Source: Hofstenia miamia (Eukaryota > Xenacoelomorpha > Acoela). From it: 64,000 bases of DNA. Where the stretch lies: positions 1,242,711-1,306,710 of the forward strand of contig SCFE01000038.1 in NCBI GenBank assembly GCA_004352715.1, written 5' to 3'. A program made the position numbers and the translations under genes. The notes under the pieces were generated by a model. That model was not told the origin of the DNA. It ran no database searches and worked only from the letters and a program-made list of their open reading frames with translations. Shown here one piece after another: positions 1 to 12,965 of the stretch; position 1 is the stretch's first letter, and every line of letters begins with the position of its first letter.

Positions 1-2800
1 GAAGCCCAAGCTGAAGAGTGCTCATCTTACAGCTTTTTTTACGAATAATTTCTTGATTTATTCATTCAGAAACCAAAACGTAATCAGGGAGGGCCACATT
101 TGTCGCTCATTTGAAACAGCAAGAATTTGAAACAGCTTAATTTTGCAGCACATTCATCTTGCATCATGCATATCTTTGTGTGACAATTATGTGTACTTCA
201 TTAGTTTAAGCAGAAACAATTTTATTGAGAAATATACTAGTAAATTCCTATAGATATTCGTGATAAGATTAATTCAGTTTTCAAAGTATTATTAAAAGGT
301 AGTTAAATATCAATTAAAGTTTTATGACATGAATCTATGCATGCACAATTTTTTATTTTATGCATGGAAATAATCATTCAATAATTAGTTAAAAAATTGT
401 TATTATATTTAAAAGGGAAACCGCATTTTGAAATAGTCCAACGCCCTGCAAAGCTTCAATCCGGCTTCTGATCTATATTCAGAAATTATTTGATATTTTT
501 GAACCAAGAAGGCAAGGAAACACTTCCTGAGGCAATACATTTATAAATTATTACAATTACAAAATACACAATAAAAAATAACATATAATGTTGGTTCTCT
601 GCAAAGAAAATTATTGTCCAGTTATTGACATGAATTAACATGAGCAGAGCTCTACTACAAAATATTACTGACTTTTTATTAAAAGTTTTTTTAATAAAAC
701 CATGCTTTATTGCTTATTAATGTAATATGAAATGAACTTCACTATAGAATACTGCAAACAAAATACCAAGAACAACAAAATTATGCCCAATGTGAAAGCT
801 AAAATTAGTAACTATCTGATTACATATTTTACCTATGAAAACGAAAAATCTACTTGGTTTCTAATTTCAAAGGGATAGGATAGTTCTGGTTTGTATGAAA
901 GACTTCTTTCAACAAAATTTATGACTTCCATTTCAGGGGTTTTTAACACCCCTAGGTGTAACAATTTCGTTTAAATCTATCTAGAATACAAATTGCTATG
1001 ATTATCTCTCAGTGTAGTGTTAAGGAAATAACTAATCGATGCACCAATATCATAAAAACTGTTCTACATTATATTGTTAATTTTTTGGAATTTATAGTCT
1101 GTTCATATGTAAATATTAGTCACAATCAATTTCATTGGTCATTACTTCCATTATCTCAATATCCTAAGAACGATTCTCCCTATTCATTAAAAATTGCGGA
1201 TAGGTTCGAGGCTGCGACGACTCAATTCTTCTTCTACTGTAATACTTTTACCTTGGTTACTTGAATGTGCCTCCGCAAAGTTACATGCCATTCCTTGAAG
1301 CTACCCATTTCGAGGTTATCTACGTTACAAGGTTTTGTACTGCGTTTACTTAGCATTCACTATAGTGCCACAGATCCATGAATCTTGAATATCTTAAAAC
1401 AAATCCCCTAGAAATTAATGATTGAACATAGATTAACACATTCATGCATTTCTGCAAGCCACTATTAAAGATATTAAGTATGATGAGGTTAAAATCATTG
1501 CTAAGCTAAACCAATTTGCATTTACAAAAACTAAATCCTGATAAACTGTATGATTGAACATCAAGATTTATGACAATCATAGAAATACATGCCTTCACAT
1601 GCACAAACGAATGTATCACACTCAACCATATTTTTTACGTCTTAAGTGCACCAAGATCTTTTAAGGGTGCATTATTCCTACAGCTTTTGGCCAAATGATC
1701 TCAACTATTAGACTGAGTTTCAACTAAATATGAAGCATAATTGTGATATTGTATTGCATGCGTCATGAATACCAGAAATTTTGTAGAGCTTACATTTCAA
1801 ATTGTATGAAAAATATAATTCTATAAATATTCCAAAGAAAATAATTTTTCTGGATTTTTATAATCTTCAAAAGTTATGTATACACAAAGTAAACCATGGG
1901 AATACATCATCTACAAAATGGAAGATATAAATATAAATTTTACTTGTAGCTAAGTCCAGACAAGAAGAAAATAAGGTTATTAACTTTCCATATAAACGTA
2001 AAAAGTTTTCCATCATTTCTCAGAGTACGTGATATTAATTTCACACGTTCAAGTCACTCAAACTTTGATTATCCATCCATTTCACAGATAAAATGTTTGG
2101 ACTATAGGTTTCTTTTCTCAAACTCCTTTCACTACCTATATTTCATCTTTCGGAATTAGGCACTCAAACTTCATGAAATGTGCATAAACTCGGTGTTCAA
2201 AATAGACAAACACAAAACTGGAAATTTTGTTTTTTTACAAAAATTTAATATGAGGTAAAACTCCAGATCCTAACTAAATAAAACTTAGTTATTTGAATGA
2301 TGCAATCATCTTGAAACCTTTCAGTTTTGTTCTGAAGTAATGACTAATTAGAATTATGCAACCACTAACTTTGAATTATTTTGAAAAATTAAAATCGTTT
2401 TCAAGCATGTTGTAAAAGAATTCAAAGTTAGTTAAATTCATACTCTAAGGTGTCCAATATTGTACATATGGGCAGAACTGTGCTCCAATGGAAAATATGG
2501 CGTCGGCAGCGTGCAGCTGATAATACCTCGTCAAAAAATTATTGAATACAAACAGGGCCATTGTAAAAAACTAATCAAAAAATGAGTTAGGTATATATGT
2601 ACAAAATGTGCAACATTTTTCAAGGCGTTCCCTTGGTTGCTGTGAATCTGCTATATTGTAGTAGAACTATTGCATAATATGAACATAGGACAGTGGTGTT
2701 TACATATTGTTTCTGTGACATTTCGCTTGAGGAAAATGTTGGCAGACACATCGTATAGCTGATGTGATGAAAACTTTGGTAGGGCAAATGATAGGTATTT
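1..2800. other. AT-rich intergenic DNA, no gene recognised
   Basis: I see no protein family, RNA gene or transposon end here. The 88-residue open frame at 998-1264 (+) has no recognisable motif and reads like chance translation of AT-rich DNA. The last 70 bases before the gap (from about 2729) reappear after the single N at 5518, which suggests a contig overlap. Confidence 0.6.
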
Positions 2801-3749
2801 NNNNNNNNNNNNNNNNNNNNNNNNNNNNNNNNNNNNNNNNNNNNNNNNNNNNNNNNNNNNNNNNNNNNNNNNNNNNNNNNNNNNNNNNNNNNNNNNNNNN
2901 NNNNNNNNNNNNNNNNNNNNNNNNNNNNNNNNNNNNNNNNNNNNNNNNNNNNNNNNNNNNNNNNNNNNNNNNNNNNNNNNNNNNNNNNNNNNNNNNNNNN
3001 NNNNNNNNNNNNNNNNNNNNNNNNNNNNNNNNNNNNNNNNNNNNNNNNNNNNNNNNNNNNNNNNNNNNNNNNNNNNNNNNNNNNNNNNNNNNNNNNNNNN
3101 NNNNNNNNNNNNNNNNNNNNNNNNNNNNNNNNNNNNNNNNNNNNNNNNNNNNNNNNNNNNNNNNNNNNNNNNNNNNNNNNNNNNNNNNNNNNNNNNNNNN
3201 NNNNNNNNNNNNNNNNNNNNNNNNNNNNNNNNNNNNNNNNNNNNNNNNNNNNNNNNNNNNNNNNNNNNNNNNNNNNNNNNNNNNNNNNNNNNNNNNNNNN
3301 NNNNNNNNNNNNNNNNNNNNNNNNNNNNNNNNNNNNNNNNNNNNNNNNNNNNNNNNNNNNNNNNNNNNNNNNNNNNNNNNNNNNNNNNNNNNNNNNNNNN
3401 NNNNNNNNNNNNNNNNNNNNNNNNNNNNNNNNNNNNNNNNNNNNNNNNNNNNNNNNNNNNNNNNNNNNNNNNNNNNNNNNNNNNNNNNNNNNNNNNNNNN
3501 NNNNNNNNNNNNNNNNNNNNNNNNNNNNNNNNNNNNNNNNNNNNNNNNNNNNNNNNNNNNNNNNNNNNNNNNNNNNNNNNNNNNNNNNNNNNNNNNNNNN
3601 NNNNNNNNNNNNNNNNNNNNNNNNNNNNNNNNNNNNNNNNNNNNNNNNNNNNNNNNNNNNNNNNNNNNNNNNNNNNNNNNNNNNNNNNNNNNNNNNNNNN
3701 NNNNNNNNNNNNNNNNNNNNNNNNNNNNNNNNNNNNNNNNNNNNNNNNN
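2801..3749. other. Assembly gap (N run)
   Basis: Unbroken N run. Open frames drawn across it have no support. Sequence just left of it is repeated at 5519-5601, so contig order around this gap is doubtful. Confidence 0.99.
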
Positions 3750-4173
3750 CTGTACTTTTGATATTTCTTGTTCTGAAAATGATAGAGATAGATTAACAAA
3801 TATTTCAACAAAAAGATTACTTGATGCTAAACTTTTGTCCAGCACTGTATACATATATAAATTTAGATAAAAGCATTCAAATCATTAACTAATTTGCTTT
3901 GTTTGTCAGGTTTGGCAATAATCAGTCTTCTATAGCTTTTTTCACTTTTTAGAGCAATTAGATTGAATAAAGAGAGCTTTAAGGATTTGAAATCTGCAAC
4001 AAAATGGGAAAAATGGTGAGATACTACTTATATTCTGTAACAAAAACTTTAAGCATGTTGATCTACTTTTAAATCTTTTTCAATTTGGCTCAAATTGCAT
4101 CACAAGCAATGTTACAAGCATAAAACAAAAGGAAGTTGAGCAAGAAGGTATATTAAGGCCACCCTAATATAGG

Positions 4174-4220
<47 letters not shown>

Positions 4221-4384
4221 TCCATATAGAATTAATTTTATTTAAAATATATAGCAGTAGCAAGAGGGTCCAAACGAATATGTTTGCACCTCAAAGCAGA
4301 AATTTAATAAAATCCCCACCTCACTGCTGCTTTAGGAATGTACAATGATAATTGACACAGAAGCTGAAATTTTCTTAGGCTTAA
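3750..4384. other. Non-coding stretch with TA microsatellite
   Basis: No gene is seen. It contains a (TA)n microsatellite at about 4163-4219. The right border is the TA dinucleotide flanking the mariner relic. Confidence 0.6.
4163..4219. repeat. (TA)n microsatellite
   Basis: About 28 TA units, nearly uninterrupted. Similar short TA tracts lie near 34520, 51084, 57227 and 61560. Confidence 0.95.
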
Positions 4385-4386
4385 TA

Positions 4387-5080
4387 TAGGCTATATCATG
4401 AAAAACGACCGCTGCGATTTTCCGACAGTAAAAAAATTTCTCATCAATTGTGAGTAAGTTGGCTTTAGCAATTCTAGAAGTTAGTAGCTCAACCATATCT
4501 CTACAACGTTCAACACGAACTTACTTGTTCCGATCCGATAAGCAATATAGCACCCACTTCGTATGACACCATAAGTCTTCATTGAGTATTCTTTCAACAA
4601 CTTTGTGCGAAATGTTGAGTTCGGGTGCAATAGAACGAAGAGTTAAGCAGCTATCCCCATCGATTAAACTCTTAACAGCATCCACGTTATCATTTCTATT
4701 GTCACTTCTTGGTCTGCCCCTGCCTTCTTTTCTTTCAAAGCTGTCCCGTGACTCTTCTTTAAAGTCCTGGCACCTTCTTCTTATTATACGAACACTCAAG
4801 CATTCTTCAGGCCAGGCTTCATTCATATACCGGTGAATTCGATTAGAAATAGAAGTTTATCTGCTGTGCATTCCATATTTTGATTATGACGTGTTGTCTG
4901 ATTATGGCGTGATTATAAACACGTGTTAAGTGAGTGTGTGCGTGTCTGTGTGTAATTATTTCATTTTCATTTTATATGAGTTGGGTAAAAATAACGTCAT
5001 ATGATTGGTGTTTGTATAATGCTTGTATGCATATAAATATAAATATGTTTTCTGGCGGTCGTTTTTTATGATAAAGCCTA
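4387..5080 (-). mobile_element. Mariner-like relic keeping the N-terminal half
   Basis: The left end begins TAGGCTATATCAT and runs into AACGACCGC; the right end is its inverted counterpart (GCGGTCGTT...ATGATAAAGCCTA). Both ends are flanked by TA, as Tc1/mariner insertions are. Inside, on the minus strand, is the N-terminal part of a transposase but no catalytic domain, so this is an internally deleted, non-autonomous copy. The same termini occur at 63418-64000, where the opposite half of the transposase survives. Confidence 0.85.
4521..4826 (-). pseudogene. Mariner transposase N-terminal fragment (HTH)
   Basis: A 101-residue open frame. It carries a basic GRGRPRSD hinge, then LTLRSIAPELNIS followed by VVERILNEDL, the pattern of the second helix-turn-helix in mariner transposases (compare 'LTIRMIAEELNIS' in the family). 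A full mariner transposase is about 340-350 residues; the DDD catalytic core is absent because the element is deleted internally. The frame ends shortly after the HTH. It sits inside terminal inverted repeats with TA flanks. It is not expected to make an active enzyme, though an isolated DNA-binding domain could in principle bind the element ends. Confidence 0.8.
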
Positions 5081-5279
5081 TATGTTAACTAGTGTTTCAA
5101 CCACGCGGCTTTTGCTTGTTTACAAAGCAGTTATAAGATTTGGCAATGTATATTCAATCAACTTAGCGCCTCTTCCATCTTTTCACGTAGTTACTTTGTC
5201 TACATAAAACAGAATGAATATGTTTTCATTGAGTCGGATCTGTCATGTTGAAGAATATAGGATAATGTTAGTTTTGTGA

Positions 5280-5445
5280 TTTGGGGTAAGATTAGGGCTA
5301 GGGTATAACTTAACTTGAGATTAAGGTTATATTTTGGGTTAGGGTTGGGGTTAGAGTTAGAGATAAGGTTAGAGAAAGGTTTGGAGTTAGGGTCATGGTT
5401 TAGGATAAGTTTGGGTTAGGTTTGGGGTTAGGGTTATAAATATTA
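5280..5445 (+). repeat. Degenerate TTAGGG-like interstitial repeat
   Basis: About 165 bp of imperfect GTTAGGG, GGGTTA and AGAGTTAG units. It resembles a decayed telomere-type motif rather than a clean array. A related stretch on the opposite strand (CCCTAA/AACCCA units) lies at about 63276-63336, and parts recur at the heads of the tandem units at 6254 and 7471. Confidence 0.7.
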
Positions 5446-5517
5446 TGTTGATAAATTAGTTTATTTTTGGAAAACTTGGGAGGGGAGATAACGTAAGAGT
5501 ACTCACAAAGCTCCGCA

Positions 5518-5518
5518 N
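5518..5518. other. Single-N contig join with flanking duplications
   Basis: Left of the N is a partial copy of the head of the 1.24-kb repeat (5400-5517). Right of it is a near copy of 2729-2800. This looks like two contig ends joined by one N rather than a true genomic neighbourhood. Confidence 0.75.
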
Positions 5519-6067
5519 TTGGCAGACACATCGTATAGCTCTACACTTATTGGAATACTTCACAAAGATGTAAACTTTGGTAGGGCAAATGATAGGTATT
5601 TATAGGATGTCATTCAGATAAATATTTTATTATTGTTGCTAAAATTTTGTCTGCGTTAGGAGGAATAAAATTGAAAACATTCAAAAAAAATTCTATAGTA
5701 CCCACATGATTTGCACTATCTTTTACATATTGGTGTTATCTTATTTATGTGAAAGTTCAATACTTGATTGGCCTCATGTAGCTTATCTCTTGAATCATTT
5801 TCATGATCAGTAATGAAAAATCCTTCGCTTTGATCATGAATATGGGCAAAATACTCGGTACAATTGCATATAAAACTGATATGAATGCCTAAATAAAAAT
5901 CCTGTACAATAACTAATTTACTTTGCCAGACGAAATGCTTAGAATAAATAAAACTAAAATTGAGGAAGACCTGTAAAATGCGTTTGCAGTTCCTTTATAT
6001 TCAGCAATTGCAGATAGAGTTATCAGAGAATCATCCTTTCGCACAATGGGGCACTTTTGCGTTATCT

Positions 6068-6253
6068 CCCCCCCCCTCCCCCCCCCNNNNNNNNNNNNNN
6101 NNNNNNNNNNNNNNNNNNNNNNNNNNNNNNNNNNNNNNNNNNNNNNNNNNNNNNNNNNNNNNNNNNNNNNNNNNNNNNNNNNNNNNNNNNNNNNNNNNNN
6201 NNNNNNNNNNNNNNNNNNNNNNNNNNNNNNNNNNNNNNNNNNNNNNNNNNNNN
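6068..6253. other. Poly-C tract and assembly gap
   Basis: A near-pure C run (6068-6086) leads into Ns (6087-6253). A similar C run precedes the gap at 54822, so homopolymer C probably stopped the assembly. Confidence 0.95.
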
Positions 6254-8709
6254 TTAGGATAAGTTTGGGTTAGGTTTGGGGTTAAGGTTATAATTATTAT
6301 GTTGATAAATTAGTTTATTTTTGGAAAACGTGGGAGTACTCACAAAGCTCCGCATTCGTCAAAATTCAATTCAATAATTGCTCTGATCTAAGTCATATCG
6401 CTATGATACTTCATCAGAATCAGAATTTCAGTGTAGAACAATACACAAACAAAGCTTCTTCAAGAATCTACAATGGAAACAAAATATTGCTGATTTGCGC
6501 ACGGGTGTTAAATTGAACCAGACTAGTACAGAGGAAAATTGATTATTAGAGCAGATTATAATGTTACATGCACTAAAGTGTTTCTCCAAATCAAAGAAGT
6601 TTCTGGGCACACATTGAAAAAATCATGAACCGAATGACTGCATATGGAGTGTGTAAATGAGGGGAGAACGTACCACTTATCCAATGGTGGAATATTAAAA
6701 ATTAATTTTGTATTTGAGAATTTTAAAATGCATCACCTAACTCCAAAAATTTTTTACGGAAAATGTCTGGAAATTAAAGAAAAGCGACCAAGTACATCGT
6801 CTGTTCAGGAAATTATCCACTTACATGTAAAAAACGTTATTTTGTAAAAAATGCAAATATTTAGTTAAATCAACTACTAGAACGACATGATTGCAGATTT
6901 TGGCAAGCCCTGAGAGTTAATAAATATTACAGCAAGGCTTTTCCAGTGGGGTGAGGATCCGTGTGGCTCCATGAGGCTCCCTATAACCTTTGTGGGTTGG
7001 GGTGGTGATGAAATTTCGTGCCATCTATATTAGGCTAATATTATAACTCTAAGCTCTATTATAGGAGTATTTGTATTGCCTCTCAAATGCAAGGAAGAAG
7101 AATATGACGAACGTATCTATTCTTTACTTATGGTCATTGCCAATGACATACACTTCAAATGTCAGAGTATAATTGCTATTATTATTGCTTCTTCAACTCA
7201 GAAATAGTTAATCTCAATTTCTCGAAATTGTTTTTCAAAATTCAAGACTTCTTTAATAAACAATCAGTTTGGTTCTTCAACAGAATAAGAAGAAATAATT
7301 TTGATCAGTTTATCAATATTTAAGATCCAGTGAACTATTAATCAGAAGACAGTGATCTTGAATACTGTTTTTTGCAATTGTTTTACTTACTACATTAGAA
7401 TATATTATTTCAGTAAGGAAATGTAGTTAGTTTAAACACATTCATACACAAAAGTTGAGTCGTGGGGATACGGTTTAGGATAAGTTTGGGTTAGGTTTGG
7501 GGTTAAGGTTATAAATATTATGTTGATAAATTAGTTTATTTTTGGAAAACTTGGGAGGGGAGATAACGTAAGAGTACTCACAAAGCTCCGCATTTGTCAA
7601 AATTCAATTCAATAACTGCTCTGATCTAAGTCATATCGCTATGGAACTTCATCAGAATCAGAATTTCAGTATAGAACAATACACAAACAAAGCTTCTTCA
7701 AGAATCTACAATGGAAACAAAATATTGTTGATTTAGGCACGGGTGATAAATTGAACCAGACTAGTACAGAGGAAAATTGATTATTAGAGCAGATTATAAT
7801 GTTACATGCACTAAAGTGTTTCTCCAAATCAAAGAAGTTTCTGGGCACACATTGAAAAAATCATGAACCGAATGACTGCATATGGAGTGTGTAAATGAGG
7901 GGAGAACGTACCACTTATCCAATGGTGGAATATTAAAAATTAATTTTGTATTTGAGAATTTTAAAATGCATCACCTAACTCCAAAAATTTTTTACGGAAA
8001 ATGTCTGGAAATTAAAGAAAAGCGACCAAGTATATCGTCTGTTCAGGAAATTATCCACTTACATGTAAAAAACGTTATTTTGTAAAAAATGCAAATATTT
8101 AGTTAAATCAACTACTAGAACGACATGATTGCAGATTTTGGCAAGCCCTGAGAGTTAATAAATATTACAGCAAGGCTTTTCCAGTGGGGTGAGGATCCGT
8201 GTGGCTCCATGAGGCTCCCTATAACCTTTGTGGGGTGGGGTGGTGATGAAATTTCGTGCCATCTATATTAGGCTAATATTATAACTCTAAGCTCTATTAT
8301 AGGAGTATTTGTATTGCCTCTCAAATGCAAGGAAGAAGAATATGACGACGACGTATCTATTCTTTACTAATGGTTATTGCCAATGACATACACTTCAAAT
8401 GTCAGAGTATAATTGCTATTATTATTGCTTCTTCAACTCAGAAATAGTTAATCTCAATTTCTCGAAATTGTTTTTCAAAATTCAAGACTTCTTTAATAAA
8501 CAATCAGTTTGGTTCTTCAACAGAATAAGAAGAAATAATTTTGATCAGTTTATCAATATTTAAGATCCAGTGAACTATTAATCAGAAGACAGTGATCTTG
8601 AATACTGTTTTTTGCAATTGTTTTACTTACTACATTAGAATATATTATTTCAGTAAGGAAATGTAGTTAGTTTAAACACATTCATACACAAAAGTTGAGT
8701 CGTGGGGAT
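6254..8709. repeat. 1.24-kb tandem direct duplication (two units)
   Basis: Unit 1 is about 6254-7470 and unit 2 about 7471-8709; interior points are offset by 1238 bp. The units are almost identical, with a few substitutions and about 20 bp missing near the head of unit 1. Each starts in TTAGGG-like sequence and ends with AGTCGTGGGGATAC. A third partial head lies at 5400-5517. Each unit has two short open frames (plus 6644-6847 and 7882-8085; minus 6428-6610 and 7666-7848) without recognisable domains, which I regard as chance. Confidence 0.9.
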
Positions 8710-9970
8710 ACATTGGGCTGCAGGGGAATCGATCCTTTCGAACATTTTCATGGCGTGGGGTTGGATGGTATGGTGTGGGGATCAAATGTCTGCCTCAAAG
8801 AAGAGCTGATTATAGCTACATTGAAATAATATGTAATAAGTTACATCAAAAGAGAGTCACACGATATGCCAGATTTCACCAGAATTATACTATTGGTTCG
8901 AAGTCCCAGCAGAATGACACATTTCAGGAATCGATGGGCTGTGGTACTTTACAAATAGTTTTCTGGGAGCCTCCCTCATGCAAAATAATTTGCAATTGTG
9001 TTTATGTTGAACATTATTCACAGAACAAAATTAAATCAAAATCGAGAAATAGCTCTTCTCAATTATTGTTAATATTTACATTTTAACTAATTCATCTATG
9101 AACCTGAACTCAAGTTCCTCAAGCACTACAATTTAGACAAGTATGCAGATGTCTTACATGGGCAAAATCATGGTAAAGAATCCACATTCACGTCCAAGAT
9201 AAATATTACTCGGAATTCATGAAAGCAACATTTGTCAAAATTGTGTTCGACAGGTCTTCTCGACACCAATTTAATAAAGGCAAATTGAAAAAGAACAATT
9301 AATCAAGACGTCATCTTAAAATGTATAAAAGCCCGAGGACTTTTGTAATTTATCTAGCAAGTTTTAATGTACATTTCATATTGCGTGCTTTGTAACCTGT
9401 TATAGTTTTCATTGAATTAGAATCATTTAATTGTAAAATACATGATTAATCAAAATGCATAACCAATATTTTTTTTGCAAAAAGGTAAATACTGAACATA
9501 TACAGTTGAGTACTATAAATATATATTTCTAATGAATTTTCTATTAGACACTTAGTTTTCTTCTTTATTATTTTAGTGGCGTATGTATAGTTTTATTCAC
9601 TAATATTCATTTTGCGTAAAATATAAGAAATTCAGTTTGGCAGGACAGGTTTTGTTTATTTTAATTCTAAAATAGCATTTCTCTAATTCCATTACACTAG
9701 AAATTATAAATTAGTTTTGTTAAATTGATGGGATTTTGCTTAACTCTCAGAATCCCTCAAATTTGTTTGCATTGACAAGAATTGTACATAAAGCAACTGT
9801 GATAGTTGGAGGAAGTTAATGTATTGCACATATTTCAAAAGCATTTAGACGAACTCCAGTTTAATATACACGCTTATAATATTCCTGTTTGCAATAACAA
9901 ACGAATTTGAGCAGTTATAAAACTTTTACAAGTACATTAATTGAATTTCTACATTATATATTACGTACAC
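8710..9970. other. Non-coding stretch, nothing recognised
   Basis: The open frame at 8775-9086 (+, 103 residues) has no signal peptide, domain or splice context that I recognise. No transposon ends were found. Confidence 0.55.
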
Positions 9971-9972
9971 TA

Positions 9973-10887
9973 GGGTTGTCCATATTTTGGTTATGTTTGA
10001 AAAGTTGAGTTTGAATAACCTGATGTCGTACAATTTTGCTTGAAAATCACTGTGTAAAAAAAGATTTTCAAATTTGTTGAATTTTAGATCCCCCTCAAAA
10101 CCGATGAAGTTTTTCACTAAAATGGTCATTATTACGGGAATATTCTGCTACCAAGTATGCAATTTTTGACATTTTTGCGTTTTTTACACCTTAAGGCTAA
10201 AGCTAAAATCGATAAATTGTGATTGATAAAACGTCTTAGGAGCTTTCAGAAAGTCATTACGTCTTTGATTACCTCAACATAGTATTTGCGAAAACCCCAA
10301 TGAGCCTTTTTGAAGAATATTTAATTTTAAATGTTTTTTCGTATTGTTTTTTTCATGCGTTGATAAAGTTTTGATAACATCAACGCATTAATGATGACAA
10401 ATTCACAGCAATAAGCGTTTGAACATAAAGAATCTCGACCAAGTATGTATCTATAATACTCTATGTTTGAAGATTTAGAGCAAATATAAAAGTTCAAATT
10501 ACATTACAACATCATACATCAATAAAAATGTGCTAGTAAATAAGTTTTGACTTATGTGCATTCAAGTTCAATAAATCTTTCCAAAAATTAGCTTGCCAGG
10601 ATTGATTTTACCTTAGTGATATCATCAATGAGGTAATTAACCCCTGAACATTCCTAAAGGATTTTATCAATAATTATGTTTTGCGATTTAACCGTAAATT
10701 CCTGGAAATACCCCAAAAATGAAAAATTATTTACGTTTGACAAAATTACTGCAAATTTGAGAAGAAACCTCATCGCTTCTGACGGGGATCTAAAATTCAA
10801 CTGATTTGAAATTACTATTGCACTGTGATTTTAGGCTAGACTACACCCCATCAGGTTATTCAAACGCAACCAAAATATGGACAAACC
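9973..10887. mobile_element. Long-TIR element with TA flanks (MITE-like)
   Basis: The left end starts GGGTTGTCCATATTTTGG and the right end is its inverted copy (CCAAAATATGGACAAACC), with TA on each side (9971-9972 and 10888-10889). The inverted similarity continues inward for roughly 200 bp: TTTGAATAACCTGATG and GAATTTTAGATCCCC in the left arm recur inverted in the right arm. No transposase is encoded in the 915 bp. TA flanks suggest mobilisation by a Tc1/mariner-type enzyme. Confidence 0.8.
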
Positions 10888-10889
10888 TA

Positions 10890-12965
10890 ATTTACATAAA
10901 GTATTAATGAATAAAAGTATCAACGATGCCGTAAAACGTCGTTACTTTAGGCCACAGGTGCAGCTTTGGTCTAAATTAAGAAAATTATTCCTGTTCATTA
11001 AGTATTGCTAAACCGCACTGACTTCCAAACATTTAAAATTCAAACTGTAAGTCATCGACCAGGACCTCACATAAATTCAAATTTCATCATCTGGAACCTC
11101 CAAAGCTAGCTCCTCTGATGATCAGAAGTCAGATGTAGTTTGAGTACTTTTTGCACATTTTAATGTTCGGTACTTATTTTCAAATTTACATGCTTTGTGA
11201 CGTTCAAATTGAGTTCTTTACTTTCTACTGAAGAAAACAGCTATAATTTATCAGATATGTGTCACAGTGTCTCTAATAACCATTGTTTACTAAATTTTGG
11301 AATGAGTACTTGTAAAATTTGGTAATATTGGTCCATGAATTTGAGCCGTTCCTGTGTGGTAATTTACAGGATAAAAATCATTACAATATGGTAAATGTTG
11401 TAAAATATTATAGTAAGAAAAATAATGTATATTAATACCATTTTTAACACTTCTAGACCCATTTTCATAAATTCCAAGCAACATTCAAGCTTTCAGAAGT
11501 GGGTCATGGTTTAATATAGCCAATCTAGCATAAAGGGAATTTGTTGTAGTCATTTACAAAAATTAGATATTTCCTGGAATCTGTCAGTAAGGAGGAAGCT
11601 GATGGTAACGTATTGCAGAATTGTGAGAAAATTTGTTGGAAACGACCAAGGAAAAGAAACCAGAATATTAACCTATTTTGTGATATTTTTCAGATGATCA
11701 ACCTATCAGACCTTGGTCCATATAATGATAGGGGTGGGCTTAAAATTTACTCAGAATTCGTGTCAATACAATGGAGCTCATAACCTGGTAGAAGTGTTTT
11801 CTTGTAGATGTTATTTGGAACTTTCTTGTAACATTCTTCTTCTGAGAAGTCTCTGTACTTTGCTACTGATTTTACGACTAATTGTATGCCTATGACTGGA
11901 TTTTGTACCTTATTGGTGCTTACTAATAATAAAATATTTCTTTAAAGATGTAAGCATGGGTTAGGGTTACCCCTATTAGTAATTATAGCATTAGCTATCA
12001 CAAGGAATGAGGTGCGTGGTCAAAATTACCCCACCAATTGGGGTACCTGTGTTCAGGAATAAACAAATTGATGATTTTTGGACATCTTATTTCACCATCT
12101 CTTAGGAATTTATTACATATTTTATAATTATCTTAAAAAATTTAAACGCTCATAACTCTGAAGCTGATAAAAATATCTAAAATCCGTAAGTACCTTAAGA
12201 GTAATTTATGGAAAGCAAAATAGCATAGGCTAGTTGCTGCTCCCATGGGCATTAGACCTTCTGATTACCTGAACATTAGTAATGGTGAGTATTTAAATAT
12301 TTTTTAAAAAATTGGAATTTTCCAAGAAAAATGAATCTTTTCAGATACTTCACCCACAGTAATACAAACTTCTAACAGTATGTTTGAGCACGTTCACTAA
12401 TAATTGTGACCATATCGCAGGAATTTTAAATTTCATAATAGGCATGGAGAAAATCTTAGGGTTCTGACTTCGGGTCACGAATTCGGAGCAATGGGTCTTC
12501 GGATCTGAAAATGTGCTCCGGCGGTCACTCTGCAGCATATATACCAGCATAATATTTTAAAATAAGTTATTATGTACAAACACATATTTTTAACAAAATA
12601 ATCTTTATATTAATACAGCATATTTATGAAGTCGTACAAGACCTACTATTTAAGTAGACAGTGAGTCGCAGGATGCTAAGCACTGGCTAATCGTTTTTTT
12701 GCAAATGCTTACAAAATTCTTCTAAACATCTTCGTCTATTATAAAGTTTACATGATTATAGAATACTCTCATTATAGAAATTCTATCAAGGGCAAGCTAA
12801 ACTGTCAACGAAATGATCTATGCATCGGTATACTCAATGCAATATAACGCTAATAACCTAGCACACTGAAATTATTGCTTGGCTTTGAAATGATAATCGA
12901 TTTGTTATGCATTTGAACGTTTTCAAATTGGTGTTATACAATTTCTCAATTCTGAATTTACCGAG
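10890..12965. other. Non-coding stretch with a dispersed repeat
   Basis: No gene is seen. The segment near 12340-12450 resembles segments near 41660-41780 and 31540-31650 (shared phrases such as TTCACTAATA and ATCTTTTCA followed by ATACTTCA), so it probably belongs to an old dispersed repeat family. Confidence 0.4.

Noticed and set aside
2651-3870. Long open frames on both strands spanning the first gap.
   Set aside because: They consist almost wholly of N translated as X.
6428-8085. Paired small frames conserved between the two tandem units.
   Set aside because: Conservation is explained by the recent duplication of the DNA; composition and motifs give no support for coding.
8775-9086. 103-codon plus-strand frame.
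   Set aside because: No domain, signal peptide, splice context or homology that I recognise; plausible by chance in this length of sequence.
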